A stretch of DNA of 64,000 nt from Neolewinella agarilytica (GCF_900110645.1 NZ_FOFB01000001.1:526373-590372), one strand, 5' to 3'; shown: positions 9,165-18,886, counted from the stretch's first letter. Program-made: numbers and translations. Notes: generated from the letters alone by a model not told the origin.

Positions 9165-9279
9165 TGCTTGATCGCAAGCTGCTGAAAAATGTGATTTCAT
9201 CACGTTTATCTTTGCTTGATCGCCAAAACGAGTAACTTTAGGGTGCATTTTGCGTTATCAACGTGACAACTACCCGAAC

Positions 9280-10629
9280 ATGCTACTACGCTTCGTCGTT
9301 GAAAACTTCCTTTCCTTTTCGGATGAACTAGACTTCACGCTTTTCCCGTATACACGCTTGCGGGAAAAAAAGGACCACATCTATCGTACCCCTGAGGTTG
9401 ACCTGCTAAAGACCGCCGCCATTTACGGAGCGAATGGTTCCGGCAAATCGAATCTGGTTAAGGCTATGGCCTTCCTGCGGGATTTTGCGGTCCTGGGCGA
9501 TCTGCACCAGGGGCATGGCCTTGCCGGTCCTTTCCGGCTCGACGCTGACCGGCTCAAACAGCCTTCCCACTTTGAGATCGAGTTTTTGCATGAAGGCACT
9601 TACTATGGCTATGAGGTACACGCAACCCGTTCTCGGGTAGTCGTCGAAAAATTATCTATTCTGCATCCCGGAAAAGATGAACGGGAAGTACTTTTTAGCC
9701 TTTTGGTTGTAGACGGGGAACATAAGGTAGATATTCACCCGCGTTACCAACAAAGCGAGGAGGACAAGGCCCGCATCAATTTTTTCCTGGAGGAGTTTCT
9801 TACTCCGACCGCCTCTTTGCTCCGTGTCCTTGCCCGCAACAATGCCTTCCCCGAGATGCAGCAAGCCGTGAACTGGCTGCGTAATCACTTTATCGTCATA
9901 CAACCGCACGATAACTTCATCAACATCGCGGAGGTGCTGTATAAAGACGAGGGCTTCCGGGCTTTTGGGCTCAACCTCCTCAAAACGATGGATACCGGCG
10001 TGACGGATATGGCCCTGGACCGAATGCCGTACGAAACATTTTTTGGTTTAGACGACGAGCAAAAGAAGCAGGAAGCACTCGCAGCTTTACACCAGGGGCA
10101 TGACTACATAAAAATGAATGTTCACGGCGAGGAACTTCTCTTACGGCTGGAGGAGGAAGAGGTGGTGGTGTACCGGGCGGTACTGTTCCACGAAGCGGAG
10201 GACGGTACCCTCATCAAATTTTCTATCCGGGAAGAGTCCGACGGTACCCGGCGCGTACTGGACTTTCTTCCGGTTTGGAGAACGCTAAAAAGTGCTCCCG
10301 CAGCAATTGTTATCGACGAAATAGGCAGATCGTTACACCCCAGTCTTCTCGATCACCTGATCAGAATCTTCATGAATAACGAGACGCGGGGGCAACTCAT
10401 TTTTACTACCCACGAGGATAATTTGCTTAGTCAGGAGGTTTTTCGCCGCGATGAAATCCACCTGATGAACAAGACGGCCAAAGGCAATAGTGAGGCCTAC
10501 CCCTTAAGTGATTTTAAATCACGGAACGATACCGACCTCCAGAAAAACTACCTCTTCGGTCGTTTTGGCGGCACCCCTCGGCTTGGCCACTATTTTACGT
10601 TAGAACAAAGAGCCGCCGTAAATGAGTAA
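9280..10629 (+). CDS. AAA family ATPase, RloA-like
   Basis: 449 aa from ATG 9280 (MLLRFVVENFLSFSDE), a typical start for AAA_15/AAA_21 ATPases; a TTG 30 bp upstream is in frame but lacks the family beginning. Walker A is GANGSGKS near residues 50-57. Walker B is AIVIDEIG with the ABC-like ...RSLHP tail near residue 345. A central helical insertion (about 150-290) separates the two. The gene overlaps the downstream rloB-like gene by 8 bp. ATPase/RloB pairs are recurrent passengers of type I restriction loci and resemble OLD/PARIS-type abortive-infection pairs. A role in phage defence is inferred from family and position. Confidence 0.85.
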   Translation: MLLRFVVENFLSFSDELDFTLFPYTRLREKKDHIYRTPEVDLLKTAAIYGANGSGKSNLVKAMAFLRDFAVLGDLHQGHGLAGPFRLDADRLKQPSHFEIEFLHEGTYYGYEVHATRSRVVVEKLSILHPGKDEREVLFSLLVVDGEHKVDIHPRYQQSEEDKARINFFLEEFLTPTASLLRVLARNNAFPEMQQAVNWLRNHFIVIQPHDNFINIAEVLYKDEGFRAFGLNLLKTMDTGVTDMALDRMPYETFFGLDDEQKKQEALAALHQGHDYIKMNVHGEELLLRLEEEEVVVYRAVLFHEAEDGTLIKFSIREESDGTRRVLDFLPVWRTLKSAPAAIVIDEIGRSLHPSLLDHLIRIFMNNETRGQLIFTTHEDNLLSQEVFRRDEIHLMNKTAKGNSEAYPLSDFKSRNDTDLQKNYLFGRFGGTPRLGHYFTLEQRAAVNE

Positions 10630-11221
10630 GCGACGAGGATATAAGCGAACAGGTGGCGCGTTTCGGGACCGCAGAACCTTCGTCATCGTAACGGAAGGCG
10701 CCGTTACCGAGGTGGATTATTTTACCCGGTTAGCAGCGCAGCAACGTAGGGTTATGGTTAAGGTATTACCACCTACGGATCGCACCAGCTCGGCTCCCGT
10801 CCACGCGCTACGCCGGGCGGTGGAATTTGTGACCAAAGGGCAGTTAGAACCTGACGACCAATTATGGATCGTTCTGGACACCGACCGGTGGGGAGACAAA
10901 CAGCTTATGGAGGTTCGCCGGGCTTGTGATGATAAAGGCTGGGGGTTGACGATTAGCAACCCCTGCTTCGAACTGTGGCTTTATTTGCACTATGAAGACC
11001 TTCCCGAAAATTTCTCAGGAGGGAGTCAAAACATGAAAGCAGCGTTAAAGGAAGTGTGTCAGGCAAACAATGGCTATCAGGTGGATGATGCACTGAATAA
11101 CTTACCGAAAGCCATTGAACGGGCTATTGCACTTGATAGCCGCACCGACTTACTTCTTCCTCCACGTAACGTGACCCAGGTTTATCGCCTGGCGCGGGCC
11201 ATTCAAAACTTCATGGAATAA
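10622..11221 (+). CDS. rloB: RloB-family protein, TOPRIM-like
   Basis: 199 aa. A basic N-terminus is followed by IVTEGAVTEVDYF with glutamates at 25 and 30, matching the family pattern where the first is the TOPRIM acidic residue. The second acidic pair is LDTDRW (D86, D88). ISNPCFELWLYLHYED is a diagnostic RloB segment. By fold analogy it is a metal-dependent nuclease partner of the upstream ATPase. The 8-bp overlap with that gene points to coupled expression. Activity has not been shown from this sequence; the acidic residues expected for catalysis are present. Confidence 0.83.
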   Translation: MSKRRGYKRTGGAFRDRRTFVIVTEGAVTEVDYFTRLAAQQRRVMVKVLPPTDRTSSAPVHALRRAVEFVTKGQLEPDDQLWIVLDTDRWGDKQLMEVRRACDDKGWGLTISNPCFELWLYLHYEDLPENFSGGSQNMKAALKEVCQANNGYQVDDALNNLPKAIERAIALDSRTDLLLPPRNVTQVYRLARAIQNFME

Positions 11222-11350
11222 GAGTATTTCTTTATTTCATTCACACCCAATTCCTGCAATAAGTACTTTTCGAAAGTATTTTTTTACTTTCCCAGAACTC
11301 ATTTTACACAAACGATTTTCACCACTACCCTACTATATTTCCCCCGCCCC

Positions 11351-14212
11351 ATGCCCCAATCTGAACAGCAACTAGAAAACCAGCTCATCGCCCAACTCAC
11401 CGGGCTGGGTTATGAACGTGTCCGCATCCCTGACGAGGTGGCCCTGTTCGCCAACTTGCGCCTGCAACTCGGAAAGCACAACGAGTGTACCTTCACCGAT
11501 ACCGAGTTTGACCGCATCCGGACTGCACTTAAAACCGGCAACGTTTTCGACCGCGCCACCGCCTTGCGCGATAAAGTCCAGTATCTCGATGACGCTGGTG
11601 AGGTCCGCTATCTCCGGCTAATGAATACCGAGGAGTGGTGCCAGAACCAGTACCAGGTTGCCAATCAGATTGCCATCACTGGCAAAAGACATAACCGCTA
11701 CGATGTCACGCTACTCATCAACGGACTTCCGCTCGTCCAGATCGAGCTGAAACGCCGCGGCGTCGAACTGTCTCATGCTTTCAAGCAGATCAACCGCTAC
11801 CACAAAGACACTTTCCCACGTGCAGCCGATGGGCTGTTCCAGTATGTCCAACTCTTCGTTATCTCTAACGGAAACAACACAAAATACTACGCCAATAACC
11901 GAACGCAGACCTACGCACAAACCTTTACCTGGGCTACACCGGACAATAAAAAGATCAACGTTCTGGCTGATTTCGCTGACGCATTCCTGGAGAAGTGTCA
12001 CGTCTCAAAAATGATCGCTAAGTACACCGTTCTTCACCAAACAGAGCGGATTCTGATGGTACTACGGCCTTATCAGTACTACGCAGCAGAAGCCATTCAG
12101 CGTCGTGTCCGGGAATCCAATGATAATGGCTACATCTGGCACACCACCGGTAGCGGAAAAACCCTGACCAGCTTCAAGGCAGCCCAACTCGTTCTGGAAC
12201 TGGAGGAAGTAGATAAAGTTGTCTTCGTAGTTGACCGCAACGACCTCGATTACCAGACCACCAAGGAATTCGACCACTTCGAGAAAGGCAGCGTTGATGG
12301 TACCGACAATACCCGCGAGCTGGTAAAACACCTCAACGACCCCAACAAGAACTTCCTGGTCACCACCATCCAAAAATTGAACAACGCAATCCTCCGGCCC
12401 CGACACCTGCGAACGATCAATGCGTTAAAGGACTCCAAGATTGTCTTTATTTTTGACGAGTGCCACCGCAGTCAGTTTGGCAAAACTCATAAACGCATTA
12501 CCGAACACTTCACCAATGCGCAACTCTTCGGGTTCACCGGCACGCCCATCCTGGCCAAGAACGCGACCCGCAACGAGCACGGCAAGCGAACGACACTCGA
12601 TCTTTTTGATCGTCGGCTCCATTCCTACCTGATCACCGACGCCATTCGCGACAATAACGTCCTCCGTTTCAGCGTCGAATACGCCGGTCGTTACCGCCAA
12701 AAAGACGGTGCCGAGGTGGACATTGAAGTAGAGGGTATCAACCGCCGAGAGCTGATGGAAGACGAAGACCGGGTAAGGAAGATCGTCGACTATATGCTCG
12801 CCTATCACGACGTCAAGACCCACCAGAAAAAGTACACCGCAATATTCTGTGTGGCTTCCGTCTCTTTGCTCATCAAATACTACGATGAACTTCGCCGCCG
12901 CTTCGAAGCCGGGGAGCACAAACTACGCGTCGCCACTATCTTCACCTGGCAAGCCAACCCGGACGACCCAGACGCCGATGGCTACAGTTATTCCCCCGAC
13001 GAGGACCTCGAAGACATGGAACACTCCGCGAGCCACCGGGACAAGCTCGAAACGTACGTCAAGCACTACAATCAGCAGTTCGCGACCAGCCACTCCGTCA
13101 AGGACGGAAAATCTTTCGATACCTACCGGAAAGACATAGCCAAGCGTATCAAGGAGCGAGAATACAAAAAAGCAAAGGAGGCCGACCGCGTCGACATTCT
13201 ACTCGTAGTAAACATGTTCCTCACCGGCTTCGACGCTAAAGCCGTCAACACTCTTTACGTTGATAAGAACCTAAAGCACCACGGACTAATTCAGGCCTAC
13301 AGCCGCACGAACCGGATTTTCACAGAAGACAAGAGCCACGGCAACATCGTCTCCTTCCGCAACCTCAAACCTGCTACCGACGAGGCCATCGGGCTCTTCT
13401 CCGACGCCGACGCCCGCGAAACTATCCTCCTGGCTCCTTACGGTGATTACGCCGAAGATTTCCGCAACGCCCTGGAAACCCTTCGCAGCATAACCCCTAC
13501 TCCCGCCAATGTCGATGATCTCACCGACGAAGAGGAAGACTACAACTTCATCCTCGCCTTCCGCGCCCTGATCCGCCTCCTCAATGTACTACAAAGCTTC
13601 TCCGACTTCTCTTGGGACGATCTCGGTATCGATGAACAAGAATTCGCTGATTTCCGGGGCAAATACCTCGACCTCAACGAAGAGGTCCGCCGCCTCGCCC
13701 AAACCAATCCGGTATCGATTCTCAACGACGTAGATTTTGAGGTAGAACTGATTCGCCGCGACCGCATCAACGTCCGCTATATCCTCCGGCTCCTCGCCGA
13801 ACTCAACCGGGCACGCCCGGAAGACAGGGAGCGCCGCCGAAGTCAGATCACCACCCTACTCACTGGTGAAGTACAACTGCGTAGTAAGCGCGAATTAATC
13901 GAGGAGTTCATCGACCAGCACCTTCCCCCTCCAGGCTCCAGCGAACAGGAAATGGAAGTAGCTTTTGCTGAATACTGGGATAAAAAGAAAGAAGCAGTCC
14001 TAAGCCGTATTAGCGTAGCCGAAGGCATCCCGGCAGAGGTGCTTCGTCGCGTCATTGATGAGTATCTCTACGATGGTCAGATTCCCTCGAAAGACTATTT
14101 GATAAGTGAGTTGGAAGAACAACCCAGCATTTTATCCCGGGCTGCCGTTGGCGAACGATTGCTGGAAGCCATGTTGGGAGTAGTTGAGGTATTTGAGGAA
14201 GGAGTAGAATAA
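11351..14212 (+). CDS. hsdR: Type I restriction-modification system, endonuclease/translocase subunit
   Basis: 953 aa. The N-terminal PD-(D/E)XK nuclease domain holds YDVTLLING and QIELKRRG near residues 116-138. The SF2 helicase motor follows: Walker A TTGSGKT near 265-271, motif II DECHRS near 370, motif III GFTGTPI, and motif VI QAYSRTNRIF. The C-terminal helical part (about 700-953) binds the methyltransferase core. It translocates DNA with ATP and cleaves at a distance when sites are unmethylated. It is separated from hsdS by three accessory genes and has its own AT-rich 130-bp upstream region, so it may have a separate promoter. Confidence 0.96.
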   Translation: MPQSEQQLENQLIAQLTGLGYERVRIPDEVALFANLRLQLGKHNECTFTDTEFDRIRTALKTGNVFDRATALRDKVQYLDDAGEVRYLRLMNTEEWCQNQYQVANQIAITGKRHNRYDVTLLINGLPLVQIELKRRGVELSHAFKQINRYHKDTFPRAADGLFQYVQLFVISNGNNTKYYANNRTQTYAQTFTWATPDNKKINVLADFADAFLEKCHVSKMIAKYTVLHQTERILMVLRPYQYYAAEAIQRRVRESNDNGYIWHTTGSGKTLTSFKAAQLVLELEEVDKVVFVVDRNDLDYQTTKEFDHFEKGSVDGTDNTRELVKHLNDPNKNFLVTTIQKLNNAILRPRHLRTINALKDSKIVFIFDECHRSQFGKTHKRITEHFTNAQLFGFTGTPILAKNATRNEHGKRTTLDLFDRRLHSYLITDAIRDNNVLRFSVEYAGRYRQKDGAEVDIEVEGINRRELMEDEDRVRKIVDYMLAYHDVKTHQKKYTAIFCVASVSLLIKYYDELRRRFEAGEHKLRVATIFTWQANPDDPDADGYSYSPDEDLEDMEHSASHRDKLETYVKHYNQQFATSHSVKDGKSFDTYRKDIAKRIKEREYKKAKEADRVDILLVVNMFLTGFDAKAVNTLYVDKNLKHHGLIQAYSRTNRIFTEDKSHGNIVSFRNLKPATDEAIGLFSDADARETILLAPYGDYAEDFRNALETLRSITPTPANVDDLTDEEEDYNFILAFRALIRLLNVLQSFSDFSWDDLGIDEQEFADFRGKYLDLNEEVRRLAQTNPVSILNDVDFEVELIRRDRINVRYILRLLAELNRARPEDRERRRSQITTLLTGEVQLRSKRELIEEFIDQHLPPPGSSEQEMEVAFAEYWDKKKEAVLSRISVAEGIPAEVLRRVIDEYLYDGQIPSKDYLISELEEQPSILSRAAVGERLLEAMLGVVEVFEEGVE

Positions 14213-14545
14213 GCTTTAGTACCAGGGTATTCCGTTTATTAAGGTTGGAGGCGTGACACTTTTTAGCGGGCCAGCTTAAAGAGTTTTTTTGCACAGGTCT
14301 GGGTTTCGCTTTGCGGCTGCGACGATTACCCCAGACAAGGCTTCCGAACATGAGGAGTTCCCTGATTCTATTTCCCCCTCTGCTCTCCATCCCCTCCCCC
14401 GCACCCGCGTCCGCGCCCACTGAGGCTAAAGGCCTGGGATGGGCTGGGGCTTCCTAAAAAAATCTTTGCCCCCCCACCAACGCCCCCTCCCTCCCCCACC
14501 GTCTTAGCAGTCATAACCAGGAAGCCAAGCCGCTTCCAACATAAA
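14213..14545. other. Intergenic region with a dispersed-repeat copy and C-rich tracts
   Basis: About 330 bp after hsdR. It contains GCACCCGCGTCCGCGCCCA at 14401-14419, a diverged inverted copy of the 19-bp repeat, and C-rich stretches at 14376-14400 and 14467-14500. No convincing gene seen. Confidence 0.5.
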
Positions 14546-15868
14546 ATGAACCCGATGAAAAACATTTTCACCCTTATGATGCTGGCTTTGATGGCTGTTG
14601 GCCTCAGCAGTTGCCTTGAAGAGTCTTGCGAAGAGAACCGCCTGGTACAGGGCTTTACCCCGATAACCGTTACGGCAGACAGCTGGAGATCCTCTTCTTT
14701 CTTCTGTGGTGTACCGCAGCCCGTTTGCGAAGGCACCAGCTTCTACGTTTACGAGCAGTACCTCTTTATGATGGAAGGCACGCAGGGCCTCCACATTTTT
14801 GACAATAGTGACTCCAACAATCCGGTTCCCGTCACCTTTATGGAAGCTCCTGGCGGACAGGGCCTCTCCGTCCGTAATGACATTCTGTACATGAATCAGT
14901 ATACCGACCTGGTGGCCTTTGACCTCAGCGACCCCACAAAACCAGCCCTGGTAGGCCGCACTGAAGATGTTTTTGAGCCCTACAGCGTCTTCGCCCAGGT
15001 GCTTCCCAATGACGAATTTGTCGTAGACTGGGAGCCGACCAATGAGCGGCGGGTCATTGATTGTAGTTCCGAGAACTTCAGTCGCGATGTTTTCTGGGAC
15101 CGTGGCATCGCCTTTGCCTCCAATGAAAATGCCCTGAGTTTTGATTCCAACCGTTCCGGCGCGGTGTCCACCCCTTCCGGCGGAACGCCGGAAACCGTAG
15201 GCACTGGCGGCAGCCTTGCCCGCTTCACGATCGCCAACAGTACGCTCTATGCCGTTGACGATAACAGCCTGAAAGCTTTTGATCTCTCCGACCCCAACCA
15301 ACCCGAATACAAAATAAACATTAATCTTGGCTGGGGTATTGAAACCATCTTCCCCGCCGGAGACGAACTCTACATTGGCTCCACCACGGGCATGCACATC
15401 TTCAGTATCGCCGATCCGCTCCAGCCAGAGCTACTCTCCACCTTCGAGCATGTTCTGAGCTGCGACCCCGTAGTCGTCAGTGGCGACCTGGCCTACGTTA
15501 CCCTCTGGGGTGGCCGGGACTGTGGCTCCGTCGGTGACCAACTGGAAATTATTGACGTCAGCGATCCCCGCAATCCTACTTCCCTGCAGGTCACCCCCAT
15601 GAGTTCCAGCCATGGGCTCGGCGTAGCCGAAGGAAAACTCTTCCTCTGCAGCCAGTGGGAAGGCTTAAAGGTCTTTGACCTGGACGACAACGGATTACTG
15701 GGAGAACAGCTGGACCACGTTACGGGCATCAACGCCCGCGATGTCATCGTCCTCCCTCAGGATAACGACCTCATCGTACTCGGCTATTTCCAGGACGGAA
15801 TCCAGCAATACGACTACGATGACAACGGAAAGCTCACCGAAACGAGCCGAATTTCTGTATGTGATTAA
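14546..15868 (+). CDS. LVIVD-repeat lipoprotein
   Basis: 440 aa. The signal peptide ends in a lipobox (LSSC, Cys23), so the mature protein should be a lipoprotein. It consists of repeated about 40-residue beta units with IFDNSDSNNP, AFDLSDPTKP, AFDLSDPNQP, IFSIADPLQP, IIDVSDPRNP and VFDLDD, the LVIVD repeat that builds a beta-propeller. An alternative start three codons downstream (MKNIF) is equally possible. Such proteins are surface-exposed in Bacteroidota and their ligands are unknown. A hairpin with a T-tract follows the stop. Confidence 0.85.
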   Translation: MNPMKNIFTLMMLALMAVGLSSCLEESCEENRLVQGFTPITVTADSWRSSSFFCGVPQPVCEGTSFYVYEQYLFMMEGTQGLHIFDNSDSNNPVPVTFMEAPGGQGLSVRNDILYMNQYTDLVAFDLSDPTKPALVGRTEDVFEPYSVFAQVLPNDEFVVDWEPTNERRVIDCSSENFSRDVFWDRGIAFASNENALSFDSNRSGAVSTPSGGTPETVGTGGSLARFTIANSTLYAVDDNSLKAFDLSDPNQPEYKININLGWGIETIFPAGDELYIGSTTGMHIFSIADPLQPELLSTFEHVLSCDPVVVSGDLAYVTLWGGRDCGSVGDQLEIIDVSDPRNPTSLQVTPMSSSHGLGVAEGKLFLCSQWEGLKVFDLDDNGLLGEQLDHVTGINARDVIVLPQDNDLIVLGYFQDGIQQYDYDDNGKLTETSRISVCD

Positions 15869-15880
15869 AAGGTTAATATC

Positions 15881-15987
15881 CCCGTGGCGGGAAGAATGGT
15901 ATACCTTAGTGAACGCCCGACCCTGAACAAGTCAGCCCGTTAACATTCATCTTCCCTGTTTCTCCTCCTTCCCGGCCACGGGTTTTT
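15881..15987 (+). terminator. Candidate terminator after the LVIVD gene
   Basis: CCCGTGGC plus GGGAA (15881-15894) can pair with TTCCCGGCCACGGG (15969-15982), immediately followed by TTTTTATT. The loop is long (about 75 nt), so the structure is less certain than a compact terminator. Confidence 0.45.
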
Positions 15988-16014
15988 ATTAAATTACCGG
16001 CAAAGCCTAATCAC

Positions 16015-16839
16015 ATGCGCCAGTCTGTTTTCTTTTTTCTCTTTCTTTTCACCCTCTCCCTTTCCGCTCAGCAGTTGGCAAAGGAATACATTGACGTGGT
16101 ATACTTTGTGGGGGGAGGCTCCTACGAAGGCACTATCCTCGAGTATAAATATGGAGATAAAGTAGTCTTTGTCAATGAGGTAGGAGACCTGAAAGAATTC
16201 GACTGGGTAGACATCAAGCGCGTTAATTTCCGGTTGGACAAGGACCGCCTCCAGGAGCTATCCATTCCCAGCAGAACAAACGATCAGCAGGAGGCCACCT
16301 CCCTTGAGGAGTTGGATAAGGCATTCATCCCTTCCCGCAAAACCCGCCATCAACTCACCGGGGCCATCAGTCTGGGCCGTAACAGCAGTAGCCGCTTTGG
16401 TCCCAGCACAACCATTGGCGGTAGTTTCGGCTACCACCTGATTCGTCAGGTAGCCTTTCTGAATGTCGGCCTGGGGCTGGATGTCAGCCTGATGAGCCAA
16501 ACCCGAGGAGAAAACGTTGGTGCCGGCACCCTTCAGCTGGAGGTTCCCATCGGCAAGAAGAAGCTCCGTCCTTTCTTCCGTTTCGAGACCGGGCCAACTT
16601 ATCCCTTCGGCTCCCTGAGTACGGAAGATGAAGTCTCTGACCGGAAAGTAACCGTTCTTTACCATCCGTCCATCGGGGTAGAGTTTGCGCCACCCAAAGA
16701 TGGCTGGGGCAGCCTGGTATTCGATTTGGGCTACCGTTTTCTGGATAGTCGATTCACCGTTACCACCTTCACGCTTGACGTCGTTGAGCGCAATATCCAA
16801 TACCGTCGCCTCGTGCTTCGTGGTGGCATACGGTTTTAA
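16015..16839 (+). CDS. Secreted hypothetical protein, probable outer-membrane barrel
   Basis: 274 aa with a clear signal peptide (MRQSVFFFLFLFTLSLSAQ). Residues about 25-65 (VYFVGGGSYEGTILEYKYGD) form a small beta domain. The region from about 115 to the end alternates hydrophobic and polar residues (GTLQLEVPIGKKKLRPFFRF) and ends in GGIRF, an aromatic C-terminus typical of beta-barrels. No named family recognised. It sits 9 bp upstream of the ECF sigma gene and may be cotranscribed with it. Confidence 0.65.
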   Translation: MRQSVFFFLFLFTLSLSAQQLAKEYIDVVYFVGGGSYEGTILEYKYGDKVVFVNEVGDLKEFDWVDIKRVNFRLDKDRLQELSIPSRTNDQQEATSLEELDKAFIPSRKTRHQLTGAISLGRNSSSRFGPSTTIGGSFGYHLIRQVAFLNVGLGLDVSLMSQTRGENVGAGTLQLEVPIGKKKLRPFFRFETGPTYPFGSLSTEDEVSDRKVTVLYHPSIGVEFAPPKDGWGSLVFDLGYRFLDSRFTVTTFTLDVVERNIQYRRLVLRGGIRF

Positions 16840-16848
16840 AACAGCAGC

Positions 16849-17397
16849 TTGATCACGGACGAACGGACATTGGTGGAACGTTGTCTGGCGGGTGACCGCC
16901 GGGCGCAGGAGGTGTTCTACCGGCGCTTCGCGCCGGCGGGGCTGGCCATCTGCCGACGCTACGCCAGTGACCGGGACGAAGTCATGGCCCTCCTGAATGG
17001 TGGCATGATGAAAGTGTTCTCCAAACTGGATCAATTCCGTTGGGAAGGCAGCCTCGAAGGCTGGGTCAAACGCCTCGTTTTCAATGCCGCTATCGACCAG
17101 TTCCGCAAGCATAAGAAAAGACCCACCATGGAGATCGTTGACTGGGACCGCCCAACTGACGATACCGCCACTCATTCTCTCTACGCCGAAGATCTGTGTA
17201 AACTGATTGATCTGCTACCCGAAACGAGTAAAGAAGTCTTCTGGCTTTTTGCCGTTGAGGGCTACAACCACGCCGAAATTGCCGGTCGTCTCAACTTCAG
17301 TGAGGGCAACAGCCGCTGGCACCTGAACAAAGCGCGGCAAATTTTACGCGAAAAATTGCAAACCAACCCCTTCAAATCCAACCGCTATGCAGGCTAA
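16849..17397 (+). CDS. ECF-type RNA polymerase sigma factor
   Basis: 182 aa. Region 2 spans about 10-80 (RCLAGDRRAQEVFYRRF, KVFSKLDQFRWEGSLEGWVKRLV) and region 4 about 118-178, with the helix-turn-helix NHAEIAGRLNFSEGNSRWHL. The start is TTG; no in-frame ATG exists that would preserve region 2. It directs polymerase to promoters of an extracytoplasmic-stress regulon. The gene overlaps the next (membrane partner) by 11 bp, the usual arrangement for a sigma factor with its regulator. The signal it responds to is unknown. Confidence 0.9.
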   Translation: MITDERTLVERCLAGDRRAQEVFYRRFAPAGLAICRRYASDRDEVMALLNGGMMKVFSKLDQFRWEGSLEGWVKRLVFNAAIDQFRKHKKRPTMEIVDWDRPTDDTATHSLYAEDLCKLIDLLPETSKEVFWLFAVEGYNHAEIAGRLNFSEGNSRWHLNKARQILREKLQTNPFKSNRYAG

Positions 17398-18868
17398 CAA
17401 GAGCCGGGAATGGAAAGACGACGCTGCCTTTTGGGATGATGCCTGGAAGGACATGCAGCAGCGGCTCGACGGAGAGCCGCAAAAACGCCGGCCGGTACTC
17501 TGGTGGTGGCTGGGTCTGGGCACCGTCCTCCTGCTGTTGGCTGCGGCCACTTTCTGGTTCCTGCCTCCCTTTGGGAATGAATCATCTACTCCCGCAACAA
17601 CGCCGGTACAATCACGGGAAGCTTCCGTAGTGGAGGCTCCCATTGCTGCCTCTGAGAATGTTACTTCGGTGACGGAGGCAACAGCGAAACTCACCCCGGG
17701 CGAAGGAAACCACCTCTCCTCACCGGCGAAGGCAGTAGCGCAGCTCACCCCTACCCGGAGGAAAGGCGCTAAAGAAAACGCAACGCGTCTTCCCGCAACG
17801 GACGCTTCCAATGAAGACCTCCAACCTGCGGCAGCTCAATCAAATATCTCAAATCGCATATCGAATATCGCATATCCTCAAGCCCTCTCCCCAACTCCAA
17901 AGACAGCAGCGCAGCTCACCCCGAACGAAGGAAACATCTCCCCACCCCCTCTCCAGAGGAGAGGGACTAAAGAAAACGCAGCGCGTTTTCCTGCAACAGA
18001 CTCTTCCAAGGAAGATCTCCAATCTTCGGCAGCCCAATCAAAAACCTCAAATCGCATATCGGATATCGCCTATCCACAAGCTATCTCCCTGCTCCCAGGC
18101 GAAGACATCAGGCCGCTACCATCCGGGCTTGTTTTGCCAGAGGTTTCCCCCATTACACCGCGCAGTAAAAGCCGTTTTGAACTGTTGGCGGGCGGCACCC
18201 TGTCTGCTGCTTTTGCAAAACCTGGTTACTTCGCGGGCCTCAGCTATACACTGCCCAGCCGGGCTAAGATCAGTTTCCCGGTTTCCCTGCGCTATCGCTT
18301 CGATGCCATAGAGATCACGGGTCTGGATGGCAGTAGACTTTCTCCGGTGACTAACGAAAACGGGCAGCAGGTTGAATTTGATGAAAACCGGGCAGCCGAA
18401 GAGCTACTCTCTAATCTTGCCATTAATAATTTCAACGAGCTTCGCACTTCCAGTTTAGAGCTACGCTTCGGCATGGCCTGGCGGGCAGCACCGCGCCTGC
18501 GCTTATCCGGACATGGTGGACTGCAATACCTCTTCAGTGCCCGCGGGCCGTCCATCAGTTCTCAAGACAACACTTTCGCTGACCTGAGTGGAACCGGGCG
18601 ATACATCGATCTGGACGTCGGAGGGCTGTTTTCCAATAGTTTCGACTTAGTATCCAGCCCGGTTGGCACTCCGAATGCTGGCAGCTCGCCCCCCGTTGGT
18701 GTTAATCGCTGGGCCTTACGAGCCGGGCTGAATGTCAATTATCAGCTGACCGGCCGCCTCGGTGTTTTTGCCGAAGGGCAATATTTGCTTACACCGATTT
18801 ACCAGCAGCAAGTAGCAGAATTGCGGAAAGCGCAACTCGAGGCGGGAGTTAGCTGGCGGTTATGGTAG
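17387..18868 (+). CDS. Membrane protein paired with ECF sigma factor, repeat-expanded linker
   Basis: 493 aa. The N-terminal soluble segment (about 1-42, DAAFWDDAWKDMQQRLDG) resembles the short cytoplasmic domain of Bacteroidota sigma-associated proteins. A transmembrane helix follows (about 45-65, WWWLGLGTVLLLLAAATFW), then a low-complexity linker (about 70-245) and a C-terminal beta-rich domain (about 255-493, RFELLAGGTLSAAFAKPGYF) resembling an outer-membrane barrel. The linker contains two copies of a near-identical segment (KENATRLPATD..., KENAARFPATD...), encoded by dispersed genomic repeats read in frame. It overlaps the sigma gene by 11 bp. It is plausibly an anti-sigma or signal-transducing protein, but no named anti-sigma domain is visible. 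Confidence 0.65.
   Translation: MQANKSREWKDDAAFWDDAWKDMQQRLDGEPQKRRPVLWWWLGLGTVLLLLAAATFWFLPPFGNESSTPATTPVQSREASVVEAPIAASENVTSVTEATAKLTPGEGNHLSSPAKAVAQLTPTRRKGAKENATRLPATDASNEDLQPAAAQSNISNRISNIAYPQALSPTPKTAAQLTPNEGNISPPPLQRRGTKENAARFPATDSSKEDLQSSAAQSKTSNRISDIAYPQAISLLPGEDIRPLPSGLVLPEVSPITPRSKSRFELLAGGTLSAAFAKPGYFAGLSYTLPSRAKISFPVSLRYRFDAIEITGLDGSRLSPVTNENGQQVEFDENRAAEELLSNLAINNFNELRTSSLELRFGMAWRAAPRLRLSGHGGLQYLFSARGPSISSQDNTFADLSGTGRYIDLDVGGLFSNSFDLVSSPVGTPNAGSSPPVGVNRWALRAGLNVNYQLTGRLGVFAEGQYLLTPIYQQQVAELRKAQLEAGVSWRLW
17690..18090 (+). repeat. Two tandem diverged repeat units inside a coding sequence
   Basis: Two units of about 180 bp, each running from CTCACCCC through AAAACGCANCGCGT to TCAAATCGCATATCG. 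The second copy (17912-17990) contains the palindromic core of the AGCCCCTCTCC family seen between genes elsewhere (42169-42226, 42807-42871). Both are open in the frame of the host gene. Confidence 0.75.
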
Positions 18869-18886
18869 GGCGCGGACGCAGGTGCA
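18868..18886 (+). repeat. Dispersed 19-bp repeat copy
   Basis: GGGCGCGGACGCAGGTGCA, beginning at the last base of the preceding stop codon and followed by AAGAAGGGTAAAGAGCAAGG, which resembles the downstream flank of other copies. It lies between convergent genes. Confidence 0.75.
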
